Positions 1 to 9,465 of a stretch of DNA of 47,002 nt are shown in pieces (the stretch's first letter is position 1; each line of letters begins with the position of its first letter). A program made the position numbers and the translations under genes. Location of the stretch: positions 1 to 47,002 of the forward strand of contig FWWN02000279.1 of the NCBI GenBank assembly GCA_900175165.2. Direction: 5' to 3'. Under the pieces are notes generated by a model. That model did no database searches. It worked only from the letters and a program-made list of their open reading frames with translations, and was not told the origin of the DNA. The DNA comes from Rhizomucor pusillus (taxonomy: Eukaryota; Mucoromycota; Mucoromycetes; Mucorales; Lichtheimiaceae).

Positions 1-474
1 GTTCTCATCAACATACTCTAAGATGACCTTCTTATGCTCCGCAGTGAGAATACGCGGGCGGCCGTTCTTTCTACGCTTTTTAAAGATGCTGTCAGGGTCC
101 TTTTCATATTGTGTGGCCCATCTCTGCGCCGTACGACCATGAATTCCCAACTGCTTCGCAGCAGCTGATGCGCTCAGAACCTTCTCAAACATTAGTTTAA
201 AAAACCTCACTTTGTCCTGGTCTGAGTAGAGTGTGTACTCTCGCTTGACAGTAGCTTCTCACATGTGAACGTCTGCGTCCTTTGATTCATCAGTCTGCAT
301 AGCAACGGACTCACGGTCGCTCGCACGAGGCATATTGCACAAATACTGCGCGTGCGAGCTCACTGTTTCAAGAGCATGCGTCTCCTCGTCCACAAGATAG
401 TCCATGGGTTCAGGCCTGCCATATTCATCAACAACGTTGCCTTGCCCATCTTCATAGAAAAATTGGTGATCCAT
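1..474 (-). pseudogene. DDE transposase (Tc1/IS630-type), N-terminal part, interrupted by TGA, runs off left edge
   Basis: Read on the minus strand, an ATG at 474 opens a frame starting MDHQFFYEDGQGN, a leader I associate with multicopy transposases of Mucorales. The frame meets TGA at 261-259 and continues without a frame change into VKREYTLYSDQDKVRFFK. A helix-turn-helix follows (SASAAAKQLGIHGRTAQRW), then a basic linker (KKRRKNGRPRILTAEHKK), the usual DNA-binding module at the N-terminus of Tc1/IS630 transposases. The catalytic DDE part lies beyond the left edge. A TATA element (TATATAAAG on the minus strand) sits near 556-566. Because the frame is otherwise open on both sides, the TGA looks like a recent point mutation (TGG or CGA to TGA). 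An intron or stop readthrough is possible but has no splice motif to support it. Confidence 0.72.
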
Positions 475-555
475 TTTGAAATGTGTGTGGTGTGGTACTT
501 TGAGTGTGTAAAAAAAATAGTAGGAAGAAGGGAAACAGAAGCTCAAACGCTTACG

Positions 556-566
556 TACTTTATATA
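556..566 (-). promoter_or_regulatory. TATA box of the edge transposase
   Basis: The minus strand reads GGGGTATATAAAGTA here, about 85-90 nt upstream of the ATG at 474. It is a clean TATA element, correctly oriented for the transposase fragment. Confidence 0.45.
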
Positions 567-582
567 CCCCTCGAGATGCCAA

Positions 583-1406
583 ACTTTGTGCGACAAGATC
601 TCCGGGATATGCGACATCTGATTTGTCAGTGCGCGAAATCTATTCTTTTGGAAATGCGAAATTCACACTTGCGAGAATGCGACATCAATTTTCATTGCGG
701 GACGAAATTACTTTCTGGAAAGAGTGTACAGCACCAACAGGGTGTCACAACCAGGCAGAAAGTTTGCTGCATATGGGAATCGATGGTGTGGCTGGTGATA
801 ATCTGTCTATAAGGACCATGCGCTTAATACAATCAACAAAGTGTATCACCGATACAAAATTGAAGGAGGAGCATGCTCATGTCTACAACCTTGAGTTACT
901 AAATGTCCAAGTTTGCATTTATCTACGGTGCAAACGACAGGCCACCTTACCACAAAAGGAACCTATAACTGGAAAGTTACCAGTTTGGCAACATAACTAA
1001 CGGGGCCAGAACGATCTAGACATCAGCAACGTCCAAGCAATCAATGCCTATCGATCATATGCTAGTAAATGTTTTTAAAGGAAAGCAAAGCAAAGCAAAG
1101 CAATGTCATGCACAAAAAAGCTGAACAAATGAATACAGCAGACAGATTAGAGTTGTATCAGCTTGAAAATTATTTACCTCTGAGGAAGTCAATCTCATAT
1201 TCTCATATTCTCATATTCTGTCATTGCATGTTATTAACCATGCTGTTCCTCGGCTACAGCAACTTCACATCCTGCTTCTCCTAGTACTTCTTGCTCGGTA
1301 GAGGTGGCTTTGTTTGGTAAAAGGTACGTCACGGAGGGCGAAAATATTTGATTGGCCTAAGTGCCGTACTCGTTTTTCTCCCTCTTTTGGTCCTTGTATT
1401 GACGCC
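583..1406. other. Intergenic stretch, transposon flank plus eL19 promoter
   Basis: No gene is supported here. At about 589-690 the motif TGCGANA/GCGAAAT recurs five or so times within 100 nt, upstream of the transposase promoter; it may be a subterminal repeat zone of that element. Two short tandem arrays follow: AAAGC units at 1080-1102 and three TCTCATAT-type units near 1195-1219. The last 60 nt before the eL19 start are strongly pyrimidine-rich, as expected for a ribosomal-protein promoter. Confidence 0.4.
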
Positions 1407-2330
1407 ATGTGAGTATACGTACCAACTTTATAGCACATGCCATGCTCGCTTGCATTCCCTCGGCTTTGCTTCAACTTCAATTTTACGACTTGTCTTCATC
1501 GACCATCTTGACGCCAATTTGAAAAATTTTTCCCATGGTATTAACAAGGGAACATTGCACAAGCGTACTATACTACGAATGTAGCAAAGTCAACCTGCTT
1601 CGACATTTAGGACGCAGCAGCTAGCCGTAAATGGGGATGAAATGGCAAACAAGCAAGGCATTGTGTAAATTGCAAGTATAAGAGACTGACCCTCATTTTC
1701 GATAGGGTCAACTTGCGCACCCAGAAACGTTTGGCCGCCTCCGTGCTCAACTGCGGCAAGAGAAAGATCTGGTTGGACCCCAACGAAGTCAACGAGATCT
1801 CCAACGCCAACTCTCGTAAGCAGCCTTGAAAAGGAAAAGAGATATGCGCAGATGTATATTGACGTTTATTGTAAGGCGCCAACATTCGCAAGCTCGTCAA
1901 GGACGGTTTGATTATCCGTAAGCCCGAGATCAGCCACTCCCGTTTCCGCGTCCGTGAGCGCAACGCTGCTAAGCGCTTGGGTCGCCACATGGGTCTTGGT
2001 AAGAGAAAGGGTACTGCCAACGCCCGTATGTCCACTCAGGTCCTCTGGATGAGACGCATGCGTGTCCTTCGTCGCCTTCTCCGCAAGTACCGTGAAGCTG
2101 GCAAGATCGACAAGCACTTGTACCACACCCTTTACTTGAAGGCCAAGGGTAACGGCTTCAAGAACAAGCGCGTCTTGATGGAATACATCCACAAGGCTAA
2201 GGCTGAGAAGCAGAGAGCCAAGACTCTCAGCGAACAGGCTGAAGTTCTCCGTGCAAAGAACAAGGCTCTGCGTGAGCGCCGCAGAGAGCGTGCTGAGGCC
2301 AAGAAGGCTGCCGCCACTGGTGAGCAGTAA
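1407..2330 (+). CDS. RPL19: 60S ribosomal protein eL19
   Basis: Structural protein of the large cytosolic ribosomal subunit. The spliced protein is 188 aa, near the family's usual length. Exon 2 encodes [20 protein letters not shown] and exon 3 contains the [18 protein letters not shown] and [11 protein letters not shown] blocks, all eL19 hallmarks; the C-terminus is a long basic helix. Exons: 1407-1408, 1706-1815, 1876-2330. The start codon is split: AT at 1407-1408 is followed by a consensus donor GTGAGT, and the G comes from exon 2 after an acceptor ending at 1705. This gives MVNLRTQ, the expected N-terminus, and no better ATG exists in frame. The 297-nt first intron is unusually long for this window and may host a snoRNA. 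The upstream C+T tract fits a growth-regulated ribosomal-protein promoter. Confidence 0.93.
1629..1698 (+). ncRNA. Candidate box C/D snoRNA in eL19 intron 1
   Basis: Within intron 1 a C-box-like GGGATGA (1634-1640, one mismatch to RTGATGA) and a D box CTGA (1686-1689) lie 45 nt apart. They are flanked by complementary ends, AAATG at 1629-1633 and CATTT at 1694-1698. Ribosomal-protein introns are classic hosts of such RNAs. No clear internal C'/D' pair or rRNA target was recognised, so this is tentative. Confidence 0.25.
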
Positions 2331-2439
2331 AATAAACTATGTATTGTCATGGACCATTTGTTTTCCTCTGAATAAAAAGCCCATCTCAGTACATCTCAAA
2401 TTATTGCCAACTGGGTTTTTCTTCCTTTCTTGTTCACCA

Positions 2440-4018
2440 ATGAATCTGGCCAGGACCTCCTGTCTATTCAGGACGCCCAATGTACTCAAACGCCAGTACT
2501 CTAGCAGATTGGCCGAGATCGCCAGCTTCTCAGCTACTTCTAGGGATGCGCTCCCGATTAAAAAGAATATTGTCGGGTTGACGCTAGATCAGCTACAGGG
2601 CGATCTGCAATCGATCGGTGCAAACGAGGTTCGGCATTTTACCGCACTTCAGATCTGGCAACATATCTACAAACAGGGTGTAACTCGTTTCCATGATATG
2701 ACGAGTTTACCGAAGCGACTTCGAGAGATACTTGACGAGAGATATATTGTGGATTATGGGCAGGTCAAGGTAAAAATCAGTTTATTCACTTTGGGACAAA
2801 GTTCATGTCCTGATGGATTACACAAACAGCTTGACAAGACATCTAAAGACGGCACACGCAAATGGCTTGTCGGCTACAATACGTCGATGCAACCCAATGC
2901 TGTTGTTGAATCAGTTCTGATACCCGAGCCTAAGCGTTCCACGCTATGTGTATCATCGCAAATAGGATGTTCGCTTAGATGCAGCTTTTGCCATACAGGC
3001 ACGCAAAAGCTCTTGCGAAATTTGACTGCAGCTGAAGGTAAGCAGTAACAACACTGATAATGTCTGGGATACGAGGCTTATGCTGCTCAGTCGTTGGTCA
3101 GTATATGATAGCTGCGCACCGTTCAGGTGATTTCCCCTTGAGACCAAACGAACGTTCCGTATCCAATATGGTGTTTATGGGACAAGGGGAGCCATTGTAC
3201 AATTGGAGGTATATATCAAGGGAAGATACATTGTTATATATACCATATATCTCACACCCTTTGTTACGTTTCTAGGAACATTCGTCAAGCTGTTAAGATA
3301 TTGACAGATCCAGAGGGCTTGCAGTGGCCAAAGCCTAAAATCACCATTTCCACGTCTGGTGTTGCACCGTTGATACCAAAGATTGCGTCAGAACTTGGAG
3401 TTTCGCTTGCGATATCCTTGCATGCTACTCGAAACGATCTGCGAGATGTACTCGTGCCTCTGAACAAGACATATCCAATAGACATGGTGTTAAATGCATG
3501 CCGTCAATACGCGCATCTTTTAAAGGGCGGAAACATGCGAAGAATAACATTCGAGTAATTTATTGTTACTGACAGTGAACCTCAGAAAAATGAAAACTGA
3601 TAGCAATCTTTAGATACGTTATGCTAGATAATGTGAATGATTCCGCGCATGAAGCTCGAGAATTGGTGCGCCTACTGAAACAATTACCAGCTCACGTCAA
3701 CCTCATGTAAAGTACAATTTGTATATTGCATGAAGAGCATGTTTTCTCACAACATGGATTTTTGCAGACCCTTTAATCCTTGGCCAGGAAGCCAATACAA
3801 GACCTCCAAGATGGAACGCATTGACAAGTTTGCAGAGATTGTGATCAATGGAGGTATTCACTGTACCGTGCGACGACCACGCGGTCAAGGTAATTTGGAA
3901 AAGGAAACTACCCTCTTTGACTTTATTTACTGAGTTTTACTATAATATGAATACTACAGATATCATGGCAGCATGTGGCCAGCTGAAGAGCAATGCAGAG
4001 CAAAAGGGCTACATATAA
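2440..4018 (+). CDS. RlmN-type dual-specificity rRNA/tRNA adenine-C2 methyltransferase, probably mitochondrial
   Basis: Radical-SAM enzyme that methylates C2 of an adenosine in large-subunit rRNA (and tRNA in bacteria). Spliced protein 402 aa. The [4Fe-4S] motif C-x3-C-x2-C is CSLRCSFC (C157, C161, C164). LCVSSQ holds the cysteine matching E. coli Cys118 (C150), and the C-terminal AACGQL holds the catalytic Cys355 equivalent (C389). FMGQGEPLYN, FNPWPGS and RRPRGQDI are further family signatures. Exons: 2440-2769, 2830-3037, 3091-3208, 3276-3554, 3614-3706, 3768-3889, 3960-4018, all GT-AG introns of 53-70 nt; the first intron is 60 nt, in frame and stop-free. The N-terminus is rich in R and S and short of acids, suggesting mitochondrial import, which would fit the role in the mitoribosome. 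It starts 109 nt after the eL19 stop on the same strand. Confidence 0.9.
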
Positions 4019-4278
4019 GATCGGATACTAATATCACCATGGACTTTTAAAATTGGGCACATCGTATGTACCGTATAGAGCATGTAGCAGCTGTAAATAT
4101 AAATCATTAAATAATGAATGTAAACTTAATTACTTATGCAGTAAATCAAGATTTGGAAGCGGTGTCATACATTTGAAGATAAATGTTTGCGAAAGAGTTA
4201 GTTGTGCCCGGATGATGGTTGCACAGACGACAGCTGCATAAGAATCGGCGGATCCATTCCGTAACCTTTCATATTTCC

Positions 4279-6106
4279 TTTCTCACCTTTTACACGGCTA
4301 TATTGAGGCAGACTTCGATCTTGACACGAGCACAACGAAACTTGGTGCTCGCTCATTCCAAACGAGCATATGCTGTCAAGAGCAAAGTATCCGACGACAG
4401 TAAGTCCAATAGCTCATTTCAGGTGCAAACACTTAGAACTGAAGGGCACCAGGCAAGGTTTTGACACTGCATACGATCAACCCACTTATAAGAACTGCTG
4501 AGTATGCCGTCCGTGGGGCCATACCAATGCGTGCTGAGGCATTGAGTGAGGCAAACGGCGCATTGGTTATTTACAGCATATAACCGCGTTTAACACGCTG
4601 ACGCGTTCGATGTATTCCATGGATATATGCAGCGGCTCAAACGTGGTGATCAGCAAGGAATAGACTTTGAGCGCGTCGTGTTCTGCAACATTGGTAATCT
4701 ACAGCAGCTAGCGCAGCCTCCCATTACATTTTTCCGTCAGGTTGCTTCGCTCTACGAGAACCCATCGCTTCTTGCACCCAAGCACCGCAAAGCTTTGCTG
4801 CAGCTTTATCCAAAGGACGCCATTGAACGCGCAGAGGCTTTGCTAAAGGATATCGGTAGCATCAGTGCATATTCGCATTTGAAAGGAGTGCCGTATATCA
4901 GAAAAAATGTCGCCAAATCTCTAGAGCGACGTGACGGATATCCTGCGGATCCTGAGCATATTTTCCTGACACAAGGCGCATCCGCTGCTGTCCAATGGTG
5001 CTGCAGATCATGACGCATGATGCCTCGACAGGCATAATGATGTGAGCTCAACCGTTACCGAGACGTAGACAGTGCTGCCATAAAATACTTATACGTATGC
5101 GTAGCCCTATCCCGCAATATCTATTATACTCTGCGACGCTCGCACTTGAGAACGCCACGGCGGTGCCGTACTATCTTGACGAACGTAATGATTGGGCGAT
5201 GGATCTCAAGAGCTTAAAAGATTCTTTACACGAAGCTCGATCAGATGGCATCGATGTACGCGCTCTCGTTATTATCAATCCAGGGAACCCAACTGGCCAG
5301 TGTTTGTCTCAGGAGAATATGAAAGAGGTTATTGAGTTTTGCCACGACGAACGGATTGTCCTGTTAGCCGACGAAGTGTACCAGACAAATATCTATCAAC
5401 CAGAAGAGCCTCCATTCCATAGCTTCAAGAAAGTACTAAGATCGATGGGCGACGAGTTTCAAAGAATGGAATTATTCTCTTTCCACTCAATCTCAAAAGG
5501 CATGATCGGCGAATGCGGACGACGGGGTGGTTACGTGGAATGCGTAAATATCGACGATGATGTTCTAGACCAAATTTACAAGCTTGCCTCGATTTCTCGG
5601 TGCCCCAATATCCATGGCCAGATTATGGTCGATCTAATGACAAATCCTCCCGTCGAAGACGATCCATCTTATGGGCTTTACAAACATGAAACAGACTCCA
5701 TTTTCGAATCGCTCAAACGATGTGCTACAAAGCTAGCTGCATGCTTCCACAGCTTAGAAGGAATGTCATGCAACGATGCTCAGGGCGCCATGTATGTCTT
5801 CCCTCAGCTACGTCTGCCTAAGAAGGCGATCGAGGCTGCCAAGCAGGCCAACGTGGCTCCCGATGCGTTTTATGCAACAGAACTGTTGAATAACACCGGT
5901 GTCTGCGTCGTCCCAGGTAAAACCCACGAAGCATTCGATTCAATCGATCGGCCCAGTTTATGTTTCTTTTAGGATCTGGATTCGGACAAGAAGCTGGTAC
6001 TTGGCATTTTAGGTCGACCTTCTTGCCCGAGGAATATCTATTCGATGAATTCTGCACTCACATCGAGAAATTCCACCAAGAATTCATGGATAGATATCGA
6101 GACTAA
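4279..6106 (+). pseudogene. Alanine aminotransferase (PLP enzyme) with a 1-nt frameshift and unresolved start
   Basis: Family role: L-alanine + 2-oxoglutarate to pyruvate + glutamate. Matches include TINPLIRTAEYAVRGAIP, PITFFRQV, INPGNPTGQ, ADEVYQ and the PLP-lysine motif SFHSISKGMIGECG. Recognisable exons: up to 4399, 4453-4550, 4633-5041, 5105-5916, 5973-6106. The intron at 4551-4632 needs a GC-AG pair to keep frame. In exon 4633-5041 the frame breaks near 4993-4995: GTC CAA TGG TGC should read GTC CAx ATG GTG, so one base is missing; afterwards the frame (VLQIMTHDASTGIMI) is intact to the end. The N-terminal part (TSILTRAQRNLVLAHSKRAYA) looks like a mitochondrial presequence, but no in-frame ATG lies after the upstream TGA at 4213, so the true start may be in a further exon. 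It could be a sequencing error rather than a pseudogene, since everything else is preserved. Confidence 0.85.
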
Positions 6107-6124
6107 ATAAAAAGGACGATCGTT

Positions 6125-6998
6125 TTACTTTTCTTTCCTGAACTCAACTTCAATGTTGGCAATTCCAACGGGTTCTCCAGCCTGACAACAGCGGCGCGAA
6201 CGATCAATAAATACATTTAACCATCATTCCCTCGCGTCAAACTTACTTTTTCATCATACTCTGCCCATTCTCCTTCCGCCAGATCGATTTCTTGGAAGGG
6301 TGTCTCTGATTCTACACCTTGAGCTTCCCAAGATTCCTATATAGGACTGGCAGTTAACAATCAAACGCGTCCGTATTTCGTGTAAGGTTTGCTCATACTC
6401 TTGGTTGAAAGTCAACAAGTTCGAGACCACGGCAGTCAAATACTGCAATCTTTTGGAATTCGCCGTTTTTCTCTGCAGAGTATGGCTGCACTTTGAAACC
6501 AGTATCGAATTCTAACGCCATAAAGACCGCCGAAATTTGTGAGCGACAACAACGGCATTGACTATATTTATACAATGCACTTACGTGCTGTTCCTTCTCG
6601 CTTGCAAAACTTGCAGCGCATGACAAGGTTGGCAGTGCCTCTAGAGTTGGTTATTTCAACCTCTTCCTAGATTGTTGCGCGTGTCAAACTTTTTGCATAA
6701 ACTTGCTCCCAAACCGACATACTTGTTCGTTGAAAGAAATCCAATTCTCGTCGGTTTCTCGGCAGCTACCGCACTGAACCTATGTGACTATTGAGATTAG
6801 ATCCCACTTTGTTCACACCGTGTTGCTTCTAGCATGCGCGTTTGTACCTTGAAGTGCCATTCGTAACCGGAAGCTGGTCGCAGATCGGTTACGTTCTCGA
6901 GGTCAGCTTTCAGATAAAGTGCTAGTTTCTTGCTCCTAGTGTTAGCAGCTGCAACGAGCCAAATATAAAAGAACGCACTGGCAAGTACTTACAACCAT
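6125..6998 (-). CDS. CXXC motif-containing zinc-binding protein (UPF0587/DUF866, CZIB family)
   Basis: Small conserved eukaryotic protein of poorly defined role; the family binds one zinc through two CXXC pairs. The spliced product is 161 aa (human CZIB is 160). Visible motifs are MVKLALYLKADLENVTDLRP at the start, QCGSC (C32, C35), MRCKFC (C66, C69), FDCRGLELVDFQP and WAEYDEK. Exons on the minus strand: 6993-6998, 6848-6928, 6723-6779, 6585-6666, 6399-6511, 6247-6336, 6125-6181. Exon 1 encodes only Met-Val. The gene is convergent with alanine aminotransferase, with 18 nt between the two stop codons, and is divergent from the NDUFA8 gene across a 323-nt shared upstream region. All splice sites are GT-AG and every junction keeps frame. 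Confidence 0.9.
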
Positions 6999-7321
6999 GG
7001 TCGTGTGAAGAGAAGGAGGGCGGAAAGAAACCGAACTTTCTGATCTTCAGCATTTCACCACCACTGAATTCGGTAATACTCGAGCGGAGCCAGGGCTGGG
7101 CCGCTAGGGCGACGGCGGTCACAAAGGGCAAAAACACGCCGCCCGCACTTGGCTGTTGTATCCAATACCGTGCCCGAGAAAATAAAGTAGGTGCGTATGA
7201 TAAAGCACCAGAGTTTCGACAATGCCCTGCTGCGCCGGCATTTGACCATGAAAAGAACTCTATTGTTTTTCTTGTCACGTACATGACATGTTAACCTACA
7301 ATTAAACTCTAGTTCCCCGAC
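6999..7321. promoter_or_regulatory. Bidirectional promoter between CZIB and NDUFA8 genes
   Basis: The ATGs of two divergent genes lie 323 nt apart with no other gene between them, so this interval must hold both promoters. No clear TATA box is seen on either side. Confidence 0.5.
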
Positions 7322-7897
7322 ATGGCAACTCACAAGGAAGCGACCTTTACATCACACAAATTCGTTGAACCCACCCCGCTTCCTGACAGCATCCCCAAGG
7401 TGGATGAAGTCGGTGCAACCTCAGCTCCCTTGAAAAGCGCGTCGTTCTTCATTGGACAATACTGCAAAGATTACAATGACGATTTTATGCTCTGCAAAAC
7501 CGAAAACAATGATCCAGAGCACTGCTTGAAGGAGGGTCGCAAAGTGACTCGCTGCGCTATCGACCTGTATGGAAGCTTGCGGTCAAATTGTATTTGCGTG
7601 TAAACTGACGCTTTGCATTCTTCAATTAGTATCCGCAAGTTGCGAGAGAACTGTGGCAAGGAATTTGATGCCCACTGGCAATGCTTAGAAAACAACAACC
7701 AGGAATTCCGTGCATGCCGCAAGCCAGAAACCACCTTCAACAGCTGTGTATTTGAAAAATTGGTAAATATCCAACAGAGGATTGGTTAGGAATGACGATT
7801 GAAACTGACCGTTTGCGTACAGGGCCTTGAAAAGAAGATCCCCGGCACACCTGAAGGTCAAGAGGAAATCCACAAGAAGAAGAACACCATCTACTAG
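7322..7897 (+). CDS. NADH dehydrogenase (complex I) 19 kDa subunit, NDUFA8 family
   Basis: Accessory subunit of respiratory complex I on the intermembrane-space side. The spliced protein is 150 aa with four CX9C half-motifs forming two CHCH folds: C-KDYNDDFML-C, C-LKEGRKVTR-C, C-GKEFDAHWQ-C and C-RKPETTFNS-C. Such proteins are imported and oxidised by the Mia40 pathway. Exons: 7322-7566, 7630-7762, 7823-7897, with introns of 63 and 60 nt. The ATG starts MATHKEATFTSH, without a presequence, as expected for a Mia40 substrate. Its presence shows that this fungus keeps complex I, unlike budding yeast. Confidence 0.92.
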
Positions 7898-8084
7898 ACA
7901 AAACTCGACGACAAAGAAAAGAAAAAAGTTATCATCTTTTTGAATAAAGACAGCAATGCATAGACGGCATGTGCTTTCACGTAACAATGATCATCTAGAG
8001 CATGAGCTGAGTGCCAATGAGAGGATATATTGGTGGTGCCTTTAAAGTTCGGAAATGCTCTGAAGCCGCCCAGTTTTCTGATTA

Positions 8085-9465
8085 ATGCTGCGAACCTTCG
8101 TTTTACATAGCAGGCGCTGCTGCTCCTCCTCCAGCTTGCTAGGGAGACCAACCACTACTTTTGCTCCACATGGCCAAGTTCCCCCGTTGCGATCCTTTTC
8201 CTGGTCACAAATTCAGCTACGGCCGAGGTTCATTAGAAAAAAGCCTTTAGAACAGCAGCATCGACAATCGCCAGCATCCATAGATCCTTCGGTGTTCTTT
8301 GGCGAGCAAGGGTATGTTGGACCGGTACCGACGAGCTACTACATAAGACCTATTGTATCAGCTGCAGTCGCCTCCGCCGCCATATTCGTTGTTGCCGGTG
8401 CTGCATACGAACGACGTGTAATGTCCTTCTGGGACTATGTTAAACACTACAAAAGCCGATTCAGACTGCCGCGGTGGGGCCGAGGTGAACAAAAATTGAC
8501 GCCAGAAGAATACATCCAACTGAAACGCGACTACATCGCTGAACGGAGACGCGTGTTTATGGAGAAGGTTCAGTCGTACGCACAGTGGATACCTCGCGAT
8601 CTGATGCGCGCATACGTGCTTGTTGCAAACAAGGTCATGTCTCTCACCGACGCCGAGAAGACGATATGGACACTGATTGGCATTAACACGGTCGTTTTCG
8701 GATGCTGGCAATCATATCGACTGTTCCCATTCATGTCACGGTGGTTCCTCCACAGCCCAGTCAGCGGTCGCAGCGTGACATTGCTAACGTCGTGCTTTTC
8801 GCACAAGGACGTACCCCACTTTTTATTCAACATGATCGGTCTATACAGCTTCGGTCTTGCGTTACATCAGGAAATGGGCAGGGAACAATTTGTTGCCATG
8901 TATTTGTCAGCTGGTATCGGTGCGAGCGCGTTCAGTCAAGTGCTCGGCTTAGCCCTGCGACGCGTGCGCCCGGTTCTGCCAAGCTTAGGTGCCAGCGGTG
9001 GCCTGTATGGCATCGTGGCTGCATGTGCTTACTTGAACCCAAACATGGCAATCGGATTGATATTCTTTCCATTCGTTGCTATTCCGGTTAGGTAAGAAGT
9101 TGTTTACAATCAGCAACTTTATTTTCGTGTTTTCTTTCTCATCCTGTCTATCCTCTGACGTGTCTCGTTCATTTACATTTAAAGATATGGTGTGATGGGC
9201 CTAGCAGCATTCGATCTGGCAGGCCTCTTGTTTAGCATCAAGGGTATTGATCAACTGGTAATTACAAACATCAAGGTGGCAGGGTAAAACACGTGCTCAC
9301 GGGATACATGTCGCATAGGCGCATTTGTCCGGCATGGGACTTGGATTTTTGTACACTGCTTACGGCAAAGAACGTATCTGGGACCCTCTCGTCGCAAAGA
9401 TCTATCAAATACGACGCAGCAAGGGCGACCCACCTTCCACACCATACGGATGGCCTAGCTTGTAA
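8085..9465 (+). CDS. Mitochondrial rhomboid intramembrane protease (PARL/Pcp1 family)
   Basis: Inner-membrane serine protease that, in yeast and animals, cleaves transmembrane substrates such as OPA1/Mgm1-type proteins or PINK1. Spliced length is 408 aa. Residues 1-55 are rich in R, S and Q, like a presequence. One N-terminal membrane segment (about 85-107) precedes the six-helix rhomboid core (about 205-370), the PARL '1+6' layout. The catalytic serine is in GASGGLYG (S304) and the histidine in AHLSGMG (H362); SHKDVPHFLFNM gives the conserved H/N region. Exons: 8085-9091, 9185-9257, 9319-9465. The second intron falls two residues before the catalytic histidine. It lies 187 nt after the NDUFA8 stop on the same strand. 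Confidence 0.9.
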
